DNA from: an uncultured Bacteroidales bacterium
GTDB lineage: Bacteria; Bacteroidota; Bacteroidia; Bacteroidales; Bacteroidaceae
Direction: 5' to 3'
Length of the DNA stretch: 64,000 nt
NCBI GenBank assembly: GCA_902800925.1
Contig: CADCGD010000006.1
Location: forward strand, 1 to 64,000
Under the pieces are notes generated by a model. It saw only the letters and a program-made list of their open reading frames with translations. It ran no database searches and was not told the DNA's origin. This document shows positions 50,332 through 59,093 of this stretch, piece by piece (position 1 is the first letter of the stretch; each line of letters starts with the position of its first letter). The position numbers were made by a program, and so were the translations under genes.

Positions 50332-53215
50332 TTCTTACGTAGCGCCCCGGACAGTCGGTGAGCAGCAGGATGATGCATAGCAGGCTCATGAACAGCATGA
50401 TGCTGATGTTGAACCACAGCGTCTTGAAGTGCCACGAACCCACCACCTTCTGACTGCTGTAGAACGGGGCGTTGCCACAGCTGGTGAAGGGCGTGAGGAA
50501 GATAAGTCCTGTGCGAGGCACGATGCGGTCTTCGATAACATCAACCATCGAGTGCTGGTCGGCACCGACAACACAGTCTTCGAGCTTGAGGTTGTAGTTG
50601 TCGCGCTTGAGTGCTAGCACGCCGTCTTTGCCCACGGTGCGCAACAGCTGGCCCATGATAGCATCGCGCTGCAGTGCCAATTTGTTGCTGCGCTTGACGA
50701 GGTACTTCTCAGCCTCCTGCATGTAGTCGTAGAGCGACTGGTAGTCGTAAGCACCCTGATAGGGTTGGATGCCACAGAATTCAGTGACTCGTGGCAGGTT
50801 GGTGCGGATGACCTCCATATGGTTCGGGTCTACGGCCTTGTGGTTCTTCTGCTCGTCGCGCAAGGTCTGCAGTTGTGACTGCAACTCATAGAGGTAGCCC
50901 ATGTTATAGAACTGGTTCTCGTATTTCTGACGGTCAATGTCGAAGAACTGTTTCTCGTATTCATTATCGGTGAACGATGAGACGGCCAGTGCCTCATAAG
51001 CCCAACGCGACGGGATGAGGTTACCTACTAACGGTACGTTGCCCGTAGTGCTCTTGGGCGTGAGGTCAGAGAAACTGACTACCAGTCCGCAGAGTAGTAT
51101 CTGTGGGATGAGCAGCATAGGAATGCTGATATAGATGGCGACAATGCTGCTGAGACACTGCGAGAGCAACAATCCCGTGAGGTTGGCCAGGAATGCAGTG
51201 ACAAAGAGGATGAGCCACCACGTGGTGAACAGTCCTTGGATGCCCATCATCGTGTTGCCCACGAGGATGAACAACAGGGTCTGTATCAGTGACAATGCAC
51301 CCATGAAGATAATCTTCGACCAGATATAGCTGCCGTATGACAGATGCAGGAAGCGCTCACGCTTCAGCAGGGCGCGGTCTTTGAAAATCTCCTCTGCACT
51401 ACCGCTCATACCTGTGAAGGTGGCCACGATGACGGCCATGAAGAAGTAGCTGACGAGGTTCTTGTTGTTCATCACACTATAACCCTCAGGGGGGGCAAAG
51501 CGTGTCAGATAGCCGCAGACCAAAGCCAACAGCGGTGCCTGTAGCAGGGCGATGGCCATGTACTGCGTATTGGTTATCTTAGTACGGATGGTACGGCTCA
51601 GGAATATCAGGAACTGTTTCAGCGCCCCCGGCTTCTTCTGGTCAGAGTGGGGCACGTCGCTGACGGTAACGGGTTCCATACCCTTTTCGGCCTGTGCCTT
51701 CAGGTAGAGCTCGTGCCATTCCTGTGGTGTCGTCTTACGCTCGTCGGAGAGTTCGCCGCTGCTGTTGAGGGCCTTCTCGTCAATGATGTTCAGTACAATC
51801 TCCGGATTGACGTTACCGCAGGTAGGACAGGCGCTGGTCTCAGCGTCGGCATAGTTGGCAGCCTCCTTGAAATAGGTGACGGCATCGATGGGGTTACCGT
51901 CGAAGACGGGATAACCACCTTTGTCGAGCAGCCACAGACGGTCGAAAAGCTTATAGACATCGCTGGAAGGCTGGTGGATATTGACCACGATAAGCTTGCC
52001 CTTCAGCGTCTGCTCCTTCAAGAGGTTGATGACTTTCTCAGTATCTGCTGACGACAGACCGCTGGTGGGTTCGTCGAGGAACAATACCGCAGGCTCGCGG
52101 ATAAGCTCCAAGGCGATGTTCAGACGCTTACGCTGACCACCAGAGATGAATTTATGGATGGGTGAACCGACTTTCAGGTCTTTGGCGGCGTCGAGTCCGA
52201 GGTCTTTCAGCGTCTTCATGACACGACGGTCGAGGTCCGCCTCGCTCATGCCCTCGAAACACAACTTGGCGGTGTACCAGAGGTTCTGGTAGACGGTGAG
52301 CTCCTCGATGAGCAGGTCGTCCTGTGGCACATAGCCGATGAGCGCCTTGGCGGCAGGCTCGGTAATGCTGTGGCCATTGATGGTGATGGTACCATGCTGA
52401 GGAATCAGCGTGCCATTGAGCAACGACAGCAACGTGGTCTTACCAGTGCCCGAACCACCCATGATGGCCAACAGCTCGCCGTTGCGCAGCGTAAAGCTGA
52501 GGTCGTGCATGCCGTTGTCACTGTTGGGGAAGCGGAAGTTGATGTCGCGTCCGCAGAAGGTGACGGCCTGTGTGGTGTCCTGCTCTTTTTGATAGCAGGA
52601 AATAATAGATGAGTAATAGACGGGCTTGCCACTGGCACTCTTGAGCACACTGCTCTGCAGCCATACCTGATAGGCTCTTGGCAGGATGGGGATGTCGTTG
52701 AGCAACACCTTGTCGTTTCCGTCGTAGCTGAAGAGCAGTAGTCCTGTCTCCGTGTCGTACAGCGTCTTGAGCACGCCCTCGAAACCTTCGAGACGATGCA
52801 ACTTGACAAGGTCTGTTTCTTTGCTGTTGACGAAGTCGTAGAAACTCTGGTATTGTGACTTGGAGATATGGAAGTGGGCAGCCATGGTGTCGAACATGTC
52901 GACAGTCTGAATGCCGTCATAGCCACAGAACTCCATTAGTCGGAGCAACAGCAGGGCCTCCTCGCTGGTACGGATCTTTCCGTGCAGATTGGAGCAGATG
53001 CCACTGACGGTGTCCTGTGTGTTCAGGTCGTCAGTCATCTCGTAGGCCATACGCATGTCGCTATAAAGGTCGAGATAGAGGTCGGTATTGCGGATACCCA
53101 GATGACGACGCAAATAGCTGACGAGCATGTCTTTTGCCCATTGCTCATCTACTTGCTCTTCCTTTCCGAAAAGAGCAAACAGACTGATGAAACTGGATAA
53201 TATGACGTCGGTCAT
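50327..53215 (-). CDS. ABCG-type transporter with TerB-like N-terminal domain
   Basis: The 962-residue fusion has three parts. Residues 1-110 resemble a TerB-like helical domain (SLFALFGKEEQVDEQWAKDM). Residues about 225-480 are an ATPase with Walker A GGSGTGKTT (253-261), signature FISGGQRKRLNIALEL and Walker B VLFLDEPTSGLSS. Residues about 540-960 hold an ABC2-type permease with several membrane helices and a large soluble loop between two of them. A cysteine pair ACPTCGN sits after the ATPase. Such half-transporters dimerise; the substrate is unknown. It follows the SpoIIE/RsbW gene by 105 bp and probably acts downstream of, or in, that signalling path. Confidence 0.9.
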   Translation of the reverse strand: MTDVILSSFISLFALFGKEEQVDEQWAKDMLVSYLRRHLGIRNTDLYLDLYSDMRMAYEMTDDLNTQDTVSGICSNLHGKIRTSEEALLLLRLMEFCGYDGIQTVDMFDTMAAHFHISKSQYQSFYDFVNSKETDLVKLHRLEGFEGVLKTLYDTETGLLLFSYDGNDKVLLNDIPILPRAYQVWLQSSVLKSASGKPVYYSSIISCYQKEQDTTQAVTFCGRDINFRFPNSDNGMHDLSFTLRNGELLAIMGGSGTGKTTLLSLLNGTLIPQHGTITINGHSITEPAAKALIGYVPQDDLLIEELTVYQNLWYTAKLCFEGMSEADLDRRVMKTLKDLGLDAAKDLKVGSPIHKFISGGQRKRLNIALELIREPAVLFLDEPTSGLSSADTEKVINLLKEQTLKGKLIVVNIHQPSSDVYKLFDRLWLLDKGGYPVFDGNPIDAVTYFKEAANYADAETSACPTCGNVNPEIVLNIIDEKALNSSGELSDERKTTPQEWHELYLKAQAEKGMEPVTVSDVPHSDQKKPGALKQFLIFLSRTIRTKITNTQYMAIALLQAPLLALVCGYLTRFAPPEGYSVMNNKNLVSYFFMAVIVATFTGMSGSAEEIFKDRALLKRERFLHLSYGSYIWSKIIFMGALSLIQTLLFILVGNTMMGIQGLFTTWWLILFVTAFLANLTGLLLSQCLSSIVAIYISIPMLLIPQILLCGLVVSFSDLTPKSTTGNVPLVGNLIPSRWAYEALAVSSFTDNEYEKQFFDIDRQKYENQFYNMGYLYELQSQLQTLRDEQKNHKAVDPNHMEVIRTNLPRVTEFCGIQPYQGAYDYQSLYDYMQEAEKYLVKRSNKLALQRDAIMGQLLRTVGKDGVLALKRDNYNLKLEDCVVGADQHSMVDVIEDRIVPRTGLIFLTPFTSCGNAPFYSSQKVVGSWHFKTLWFNISIMLFMSLLCIILLLTDCPGRYVRK

Positions 53216-53320
53216 CTTTTGTTTAAACTCTGCAAATTTATTAAAAAATACAGACTACCTTGGTATCAAGCTAGTTAAAAAAACTAAATACGTTCGTTTC
53301 TGCCTGACTTTTATCGACAA

Positions 53321-55714
53321 TTACACCAATTTTTTGCGTAGAGTCAGTATATTCTTACCGTCAATACGCTCATAGTTGATGCTATCCATCAGCTGACGCA
53401 CCAGGTGGATACCCAGTCCGCCAATGGGACGGTCTTCGGCACTGAGCGTCGTGTCAACCTCAGCCTTGGCGGTGGGGTCGAAGGGGATGCCATTGTCGGT
53501 GATGGTAAACTTGAGACGCTCCTCATCGGCTTGCGCCTCGATGTTGACGTTACCGACAACGCCGGCGGGGTAGGCATAACTCATCACATTGACGACAGCC
53601 TCTTCGATGGCAAGATTCATCTGGATAGCCAAAGAGGGGTCGAAGTCAAGCTCTTCGCATACCATGTCGACAAAGTCGGCCAACTGCGGCACCTGTTCGA
53701 TGTCGTTTTTAAGGGTGATGCTGTGTTGCATACGTATGTGTTTCTGTTCTTTTCGATATTGTACGGCCATCATCGTCAGGTCGTCGCTCTGTTCTGCGTT
53801 GCCCACAAACTCTTTGATGGCCTGTTCCATGGTCTCTACGACGTGCAGTGGGTTGTAGTCCTTGCCGTCGTATATTTGTTGGGCAGTGGCCAGCATGCGC
53901 TGGTCGTCGAAGAGTTCGTCACTGCTATTGGTGGCCTCTGTCAGTCCATCGGTATAGAGGAATAACGTGGTCCCATAGCAGATGGTGGCCTCCTGGGCTT
54001 CGAACTTATAGCCTTGCGTGATACCTAATGGGATGTTGGGAATGATGGGCAACTCGCCCATGCCTGAACCAATGAGTACTGGAGCACAGTGGCCAGCATT
54101 ACAGTAGCGCAGACGTCCTGTGGGAAGGTCGAGAACGCCCACCCAGAAAGTGACAAACATATTCGACTCGTTGTCTTCAGCAATGTTGTCGTTGATGTGT
54201 CCTACTATCTTGGCAGGGTTGCTCTCATGGGCTGATACGGTGCGGAACAGGGAACGCGTGACAGCCATGACCAGTGAGGCAGGGATGCCCTTGCCACTGA
54301 CGTCGCCCATGCAGAGATAGAGCTTTTCATCGCGGATGAAGAAGTCGTAGAGGTCGCCACCCACCTCCTTGGCAGGGGTCAGACAGGCATAGATGTCTAT
54401 GTCGTCACGGTCCGGGTAGGGTGGGAATATTTTCGGTAGCATCGACATCTGGATGTTACGGGCTATCTGTAGCTCGCTCTCCATGCGACCCTTGGCCTCG
54501 TTGATGGTCTTGGTCTCTTCTATCTGGCGTACCAGTGATGTCTGCATCTGCTGGAAGGAGTTGCGCAGCTGGCGCATCTCGTCTTCGCTGTGGATGACAG
54601 GCAACTCGTTCTGGAAATGTCCCTTTGCTATCTCGTCGGCAGAGTCGGCAAAGAGCTGTAGCGGACGAGTGATGCGACGGATGGTGAAGCGACTGATGAA
54701 GAAGAGGATAATGAGTCCAACGAGCATCAAACTAACAATAATGCCCCCTAAGGTAAAGGCATCCTGGTACATTGCCTGATTGGGAATAACGATGGCCATA
54801 GACCAACCTGTACGCTCGATAGGTGTGAAGAAAATGGCAGAGGAGATGCCGTTGTCGCTGAATTTCTCCATTCCAGTCATTCCGTCAATCATTTCGTGAC
54901 CGATGAAGTCGTCAAGGGTGTCTTTGGTTTCCTTGGCGTACGAGAAGTAGCTCTGGTTCAGGATGCGTTCCTTGTCGGGATGGACAATGTAGGTGCCGTT
55001 ACGTCCGATGATGAAGCTATATGCCTTGATAACGTCTTTGTCAAGCTTTTGGATGTTCTTGTTGTTCAGCTCGTCAATCTTCTGCATCTGGCTGGTTAGC
55101 CAGTCAATGGAGATATCGGCTGTGACGATAGCATACATCTTACCCTGCTTATCGAAGAGCGGCAACGAATAGGTTGTCATTGCCATGTCACCACCTCCTA
55201 TATCATAGTAAGGATCGCTCCAATATGCTTTGCCCAGCTGCTTGGGTATCTGGTACCAGTCCATGCTGTGGTAGTTGTAGTCTTTATTGCCCAACTGCTT
55301 GGTGGCAATGGTGGTAGCGTCTTGACGGTAGGCGTAAGGCGAGAAGAATATACCCTTGTCAGGATAATAATTGGGCTCGAAAGCAATAGCTGAACCAACA
55401 ATGACGGGGTTCAGTCGGAGTATGCGCTCTACGATGGAGTAGAGGTCGTCAGGGGAGTTCAGCCTTTCTTCTATCTCAGGAACAGTATTCGCAATGGCGA
55501 CCTCCACGTTGGTGAGTACTCCGTAGGTTCGCCCGTTGGTGTTGGCCATCATACCCATTGAACGTTCGCGAGCCTGTTCCATCATGGCCGTCGTAGACTT
55601 ATAGAAAATCAGAATGGTGACTACGGTCATGATGAAGAATACCGTCAGCATAATCCAGCGGGTCAGGCGAGTGGCCAAAGTATGTCTGTAGATGACTTTT
55701 TTTGAATTGCTCAT
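53321..55714 (-). CDS. Membrane sensor with SpoIIE phosphatase and RsbW-like kinase domains
   Basis: The 797-residue protein has an N-terminal membrane helix (about 18-39), a dCache-type extracellular sensor (about 40-310), a second membrane helix (about 312-336), a HAMP segment, a coiled region, and a PP2C/SpoIIE phosphatase (about 425-640; EVGGDLYDFF and CMGDVSGKGIPASLV metal-binding blocks). A C-terminal HATPase of the RsbW type follows (about 665-795; MNLAIEEAVVNVMSYAYPAG, DNGIPFDP, IGGLGIHLV). It carries both opposing enzymes of a partner switch. Its likely substrate is the STAS protein in the same operon. A TATCTTTG -7 box lies at 55748-55741 (minus). Confidence 0.92.
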   Translation of the reverse strand: MSNSKKVIYRHTLATRLTRWIMLTVFFIMTVVTILIFYKSTTAMMEQARERSMGMMANTNGRTYGVLTNVEVAIANTVPEIEERLNSPDDLYSIVERILRLNPVIVGSAIAFEPNYYPDKGIFFSPYAYRQDATTIATKQLGNKDYNYHSMDWYQIPKQLGKAYWSDPYYDIGGGDMAMTTYSLPLFDKQGKMYAIVTADISIDWLTSQMQKIDELNNKNIQKLDKDVIKAYSFIIGRNGTYIVHPDKERILNQSYFSYAKETKDTLDDFIGHEMIDGMTGMEKFSDNGISSAIFFTPIERTGWSMAIVIPNQAMYQDAFTLGGIIVSLMLVGLIILFFISRFTIRRITRPLQLFADSADEIAKGHFQNELPVIHSEDEMRQLRNSFQQMQTSLVRQIEETKTINEAKGRMESELQIARNIQMSMLPKIFPPYPDRDDIDIYACLTPAKEVGGDLYDFFIRDEKLYLCMGDVSGKGIPASLVMAVTRSLFRTVSAHESNPAKIVGHINDNIAEDNESNMFVTFWVGVLDLPTGRLRYCNAGHCAPVLIGSGMGELPIIPNIPLGITQGYKFEAQEATICYGTTLFLYTDGLTEATNSSDELFDDQRMLATAQQIYDGKDYNPLHVVETMEQAIKEFVGNAEQSDDLTMMAVQYRKEQKHIRMQHSITLKNDIEQVPQLADFVDMVCEELDFDPSLAIQMNLAIEEAVVNVMSYAYPAGVVGNVNIEAQADEERLKFTITDNGIPFDPTAKAEVDTTLSAEDRPIGGLGIHLVRQLMDSINYERIDGKNILTLRKKLV

Positions 55715-55755
55715 GGGCGGATGATTCTCATATTTTGGGGCAAAGATAATAATTT

Positions 55756-55790
55756 ATTATGAATTATGCATTATGAATTATGAATTATTT
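55756..55790. repeat. 7-bp tandem array, 5 units, between divergent promoters
   Basis: ATTATGA, ATTATGC, ATTATGA, ATTATGA and ATTATTT lie between the -7 box of the SpoIIE gene (55741-55748) and that of the hypothetical gene on the plus strand (TATATTTG, 55793-55800). They occupy the positions expected for both -33 boxes. Confidence 0.8.
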
Positions 55791-55821
55791 TGTATATTTG
55801 CATCCGATTTTTTCTTGAAAC

Positions 55822-56472
55822 ATGCAAAATAAGATTATTCAGATACTTCTGCTCCTGTTCTTGCCGCTCGTGACGGTAGCTCAGAAGCATACGGAATTTG
55901 TGGGACTGTCATTGGCGCAGGCCCCTGATGAACTGGCTGAAAAACTGGTGGAGAAAGGGCTCCATCGGGAGTTTGGTAATGAATTGTCTGGACGTATTGC
56001 CGGACTGGATGTCTGGCTGCGCATTGGTGTCAACAAAGATAGTGTGGGGTGTAGTTACTTGTTGTTAACAACGCGCCAGCAGCAGGGCGTCAGTATGCAG
56101 GAGGACTATGTGACGCTGATGCGTTGGATGCAGAAGAAGTATGGGCAGCCTACATGGGAGTCAACAGTGCGTTCGCATCGCTTTGCACGTTGGTTTATTG
56201 ACTTCGACCATGACATTGTAATGGTTGCTACGGCATCGGCAGGTGTGGAGGTGTGGTTCTATGAGAACCATCAGGTGCGCAATGTGGACTATTACGCCAT
56301 TTTGAAATACTGTGAGCGCTATCCTAATGATGACGTACCTTATTATACTGCTGAGGATCAGGTGACGTGGAAGAGTACGGCACCTCCTGAAGTTACGAAG
56401 AAAAAAGTGTCAAAGCGGCATCGCAAGGTTCGTCGCCATCGTACGAAGGCCAAGCGTAAGCGCCGCCGTTAG
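55822..56472 (+). CDS. Secreted hypothetical protein with a basic C-terminal tail
   Basis: The 216-residue protein has a signal peptide (about 1-20) and a globular middle (EFVGLSLAQAPDELAEKLVE, YVTLMRWMQKKYGQPTWEST) of about 150 residues. The last 35 residues are strongly basic (KRHRKVRRHRTKAKRKRRR). I do not recognise the family. The tail is like that of the lytic transglycosylase at 28526-29767, so binding to an anionic surface or nucleic acid is conceivable. Its promoter box TATATTTG is at 55793-55800. A 7-bp array follows its stop. Confidence 0.75.
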   Translation: MQNKIIQILLLLFLPLVTVAQKHTEFVGLSLAQAPDELAEKLVEKGLHREFGNELSGRIAGLDVWLRIGVNKDSVGCSYLLLTTRQQQGVSMQEDYVTLMRWMQKKYGQPTWESTVRSHRFARWFIDFDHDIVMVATASAGVEVWFYENHQVRNVDYYAILKYCERYPNDDVPYYTAEDQVTWKSTAPPEVTKKKVSKRHRKVRRHRTKAKRKRRR

Positions 56473-56493
56473 TTTTCATTTTTCATTTTTCAT
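56473..56493. repeat. 7-bp tandem array, 3 perfect units (TTTTCAT)
   Basis: Three identical TTTTCAT units start directly after the TAG of the hypothetical gene and end three bases before the stop of the convergent deoxynucleoside kinase gene. On the minus strand TGA recurs every seven bases. Confidence 0.85.
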
Positions 56494-56496
56494 CTA

Positions 56497-57117
56497 CTAT
56501 TCCATCGGGAATAGGCCATAGAGTTTGGCATCAATCATGTCCGTGACAATCTTGAAGTCTTCGGGCTTGTCGCCAAACTTGCAGGTGTCGCCCTCAATAA
56601 TGATGAGCTGCCCTTTATACGTACTAATCCACTCTTCATAGCGTTTCGACAGACCTTCCAGGTAGTCCAGGCGCATGGTCTGCTCGTAGTCGCGGCCGCG
56701 CTTCTGGATCTGTGCTACCAGTGTAGGAATGCTCGAACGGATGTAAATCATCAGGTCTGGCAACTTCACCAGTGACATCATCAGGTCGAAGAGGTCGGTA
56801 TAGTTGGCAAAGTCGCGGTCCGACATCATTCCCTGCGCATGCAGGTTAGGTGCAAAAATGCGGGCATCCTCAAAGATGGTACGGTCCTGGATGATGGTGT
56901 CCTCTGACTTCGAAATCTCCACCACCTCCTTGAAACGTTTGTTCAAGAAGTACACCTGCAGGTTGAACGACCAGCGGGGCATATCGGCATAGAAGTCAGC
57001 CAGATAGGGATTGTTGTCGACGGGTTCGAAACGGGGCGTCCATCCATAACGATGGGCCAGCATCTTGGTTAGTGTGGTCTTGCCACTTCCGATGTTTCCT
57101 GCTACTGCGATGTGCAT
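56497..57117 (-). CDS. Deoxynucleoside kinase (copy 1)
   Basis: The 206-residue deoxyadenosine/deoxyguanosine-kinase-like enzyme phosphorylates deoxynucleosides for salvage. It shows the P-loop AGNIGSGKTTLTK (Gly7-Thr15), the RWSFNLQVYFL segment, DRTIFEDARIFA with the ERS/DRS-like catalytic motif, and KRGRDYEQTMRLDYL. It lies 13 bp after a paralogue of the same family in the same direction. The two probably differ in base preference, but this cannot be read from the sequence. Confidence 0.9.
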   Translation of the reverse strand: MHIAVAGNIGSGKTTLTKMLAHRYGWTPRFEPVDNNPYLADFYADMPRWSFNLQVYFLNKRFKEVVEISKSEDTIIQDRTIFEDARIFAPNLHAQGMMSDRDFANYTDLFDLMMSLVKLPDLMIYIRSSIPTLVAQIQKRGRDYEQTMRLDYLEGLSKRYEEWISTYKGQLIIIEGDTCKFGDKPEDFKIVTDMIDAKLYGLFPME

Positions 57118-57123
57118 AATCTT

Positions 57124-57158
57124 TTAGGGGTTAGGTGTTAGAGGTGAGGGGTGAGAAT
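57124..57158. repeat. 7-bp tandem array, 5 units, overlapping the end of dNK copy 2
   Basis: TTAGGGG, TTAGGTG, TTAGAGG, TGAGGGG and TGAGAAT include the last eight codons and stop (57131-57133, minus) of the kinase gene. Its final residues SPLTSNT are read from the repeats. Confidence 0.85.
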
Positions 57159-57766
57159 AGTCCGAAGAGGTTGCTGTCTATGCGGTCAATGATCTGCGCC
57201 AGGTCCTTCGGGTTGTTCAGATAGTCCAGCTGGTCTTTCTCTACGGTCATGACCTTGCCAGGGTACTTGTGGTAGATGAAGTCGTCGTAGCGCTCGTTGA
57301 GGTTCTGCAGATACTCCAGTTGGATGCTCTGCTCATAGTCGCGGCCACGTTTCTGGATGTTGCCCACCAGGTGGGGCACCGAGGCGCGGAGGTATATCAT
57401 CAGGTCGGGCACACGCACCACCGTCATCATCTGGTCAAAGAGCTCCATGAACGTCTCATAGTCGCGGTCGGAGAGATGTCCCATGGCCTTGTTGTTCTCC
57501 ATGAATACGTACACACCCTCGTAGATGGTACGGTCCTGAATGATAGTATGGTCAGCCTTCGCAATGTCTATCAAGTCACGGAAGCGCTCCTTCAGGAAGA
57601 ACACCTCCAGATTGAACGACCATCGGTAGATGTCGCGGTAATAGTCTTCCAGATACGGGTTGTGGTCCACCGCCTCAAACCGTGCCTCCCACCCATAGTG
57701 TTTGGCCAGCAGCTGCGTCAGTGTGGACTTCCCGCTTCCTATGTTTCCTGCTACTGCAATATGCAT
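57131..57766 (-). CDS. Deoxynucleoside kinase (copy 2)
   Basis: From the ATG at 57766 the protein has 211 residues and about half identity with copy 1 by eye. It shows the P-loop AGNIGSGKSTLTQ, RWSFNLEVFFL, DRTIYEGVYVF and KRGRDYEQSIQLEYL. The frame is open to 57814, but the promoter -7 box TACCTTTG at 57793-57786 (minus) supports the start used here. The C-terminus SPLTSNT has no counterpart in copy 1 and is encoded by a 7-bp repeat array. It is the first gene of a two-gene unit with copy 1. Confidence 0.9.
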   Translation of the reverse strand: MHIAVAGNIGSGKSTLTQLLAKHYGWEARFEAVDHNPYLEDYYRDIYRWSFNLEVFFLKERFRDLIDIAKADHTIIQDRTIYEGVYVFMENNKAMGHLSDRDYETFMELFDQMMTVVRVPDLMIYLRASVPHLVGNIQKRGRDYEQSIQLEYLQNLNERYDDFIYHKYPGKVMTVEKDQLDYLNNPKDLAQIIDRIDSNLFGLFSPLTSNT

Positions 57767-57785
57767 TGTCTTAGATTTAATGGCA

Positions 57786-57830
57786 CAAAGGTACAAAATA
57801 AAATCGGCAATCAAAAAAGATTACCGACTT
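57786..57830 (-). promoter_or_regulatory. Overlapping terminator and promoter ahead of the kinase pair
   Basis: On the minus strand AAGTCGGTAATC and GATTGCCGATTT form a stem (57830-57801) with a T6 loop, then TATTTTG and the -7 box TACCTTTG (57793-57786). A TTTG at the loop end (57815-57812) gives an 18-bp spacing. The hairpin ends the sodium-pump operon. Confidence 0.65.
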
Positions 57831-57855
57831 TAATTGTAGTATTTTTATTTTTTTA

Positions 57856-57890
57856 AATTCTCAATTCTCAATTCTCAATTCTCAATTCCT
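57856..57890. repeat. 7-bp tandem array, 5 units (AATTCTC)
   Basis: Four perfect AATTCTC units and one AATTCCT end in the stop codon of the decarboxylase beta-subunit gene (57890-57892, minus). On the minus strand TGA recurs every seven bases. Confidence 0.88.
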
Positions 57891-59047
57891 TACGACAGGA
57901 AGCCGAGGAGTGCACCAGCAGCAACAGCAGAGCCAATAACACCTGCAACGTTCGGTCCCATGGCGTGCATCAGCAGGAAGTTGTGGCGGTCGTACTCCAG
58001 TCCGAGGTTGTTGGAGATGCGGGCAGCCATAGGCACAGCGCTCACGCCGGCATTGCCAATCAGAGGATTCAGTTTCTTGTCCTTCGGTAGGAACACATTC
58101 ATCAGTTTCACGAACAGTACACCGCTCATGGTGGCAATGATAAAGGCTCCGGCACCAATGGCGAAGATATAGATGGTGTTGATGGTCAGGAACTCTGAAG
58201 CCTGCGTCGAACAACCTACCGTCAGACCCAGCAGCATGACGACGATATCGTTCAGGGCCGCACCGGCAGTCTTGGCCAGACGGGTGGTCTTGCCGCTCTC
58301 CTTCAGCAGATTGCCGAAGAACAGCATACCCAGTAGGGGCAGACCGGACGGTACGATGAACGTGGTCAGCAACAATCCTACGATGGGGAAGAGGATGCGT
58401 TCCGTCTGTGACACCTCACGGGCGGGCTTCATCTTGATGAGGCGCTCCTTCTTGGTGGTGAGCAGACGCATCAATGGGGGCTGAATCAGCGGTACTAGCG
58501 CCATATACGAATAGGCACACACGGCAATGGCTCCCATCAGGTTGGGCGAAAGCTTGCTACTGAGGAAGATAGCCGTAGGACCGTCGGCACCACCAATGAT
58601 GGCAATACCTGCTGCTTGGTTAGGCTCAAAGCCCAAGGCCAAGGCAAACATATACGCACCGAAGATGCCAAACTGGGCGGCAGCACCAATGAGCATCAGC
58701 TTAGGATTGGCTAGCAGGGCCGAGAAGTCGGTCATGGCACCAATGCCAAGGAATATCAGTGGTGGATACCAGCCTTGACGGACGCCCTGATAGAAGATGT
58801 TCAGCACGGAGTTGTCCTCATACAGGCCAATCTCCAGACCGGCATCAGCACGGAAGGGGATGTTGCCAAGGATAATACCCAAACCAATAGGGACGAGCAG
58901 CAGGGGTTCGAAGTCCTTCTTGATGGCAAGCCAAATGAAGAAGGCGCCTACTACTATCATGATGAGGTTTCCTGCTGTCACATTGGCAAAGCCCGTGTAC
59001 GTCAGGAACTCATTGAAGTTTTCTACGATGAAGTTAGTAAATCCCAT
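57890..59047 (-). CDS. Na+-translocating decarboxylase beta subunit
   Basis: The 385-residue integral membrane protein couples decarboxylation of oxaloacetate, methylmalonyl-CoA or glutaconyl-CoA to sodium export. Family blocks are visible: LGIGAMTDFSALLANPK, GFEPNQAAGIAIIGGADGPT with the conserved Asp, and GNAGVSAVPMAARISN. There are about nine membrane segments. Its partners follow the usual Bacteroidales order: a gamma-like subunit, a biotin carrier and this subunit, all on the minus strand. The carboxyltransferase alpha subunit is not here, so substrate cannot be set from this locus, although methylmalonyl-CoA is likely because mutA is close. Confidence 0.93.
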   Translation of the reverse strand: MGFTNFIVENFNEFLTYTGFANVTAGNLIMIVVGAFFIWLAIKKDFEPLLLVPIGLGIILGNIPFRADAGLEIGLYEDNSVLNIFYQGVRQGWYPPLIFLGIGAMTDFSALLANPKLMLIGAAAQFGIFGAYMFALALGFEPNQAAGIAIIGGADGPTAIFLSSKLSPNLMGAIAVCAYSYMALVPLIQPPLMRLLTTKKERLIKMKPAREVSQTERILFPIVGLLLTTFIVPSGLPLLGMLFFGNLLKESGKTTRLAKTAGAALNDIVVMLLGLTVGCSTQASEFLTINTIYIFAIGAGAFIIATMSGVLFVKLMNVFLPKDKKLNPLIGNAGVSAVPMAARISNNLGLEYDRHNFLLMHAMGPNVAGVIGSAVAAGALLGFLS

Positions 59048-59065
59048 ATTATAGCGGTAGCAAAT

Positions 59066-59093
59066 TATTCACTTTTCACTATTCACTTTTCAC
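59066..59093. repeat. 7-bp tandem array, 4 units (TATTCAC/TTTTCAC)
   Basis: TATTCAC and TTTTCAC alternate twice and end at the stop of the biotin carrier gene (59094-59096, minus). On the minus strand TGA recurs every seven bases. Confidence 0.85.

Noticed and set aside
25891..51230. Possible parS sites at CACGTG-containing places
   Set aside because: Those seen (for example near 25907, 34236 and 51217) lie inside genes and lack the flanking GTTT/AAAC half-sites.
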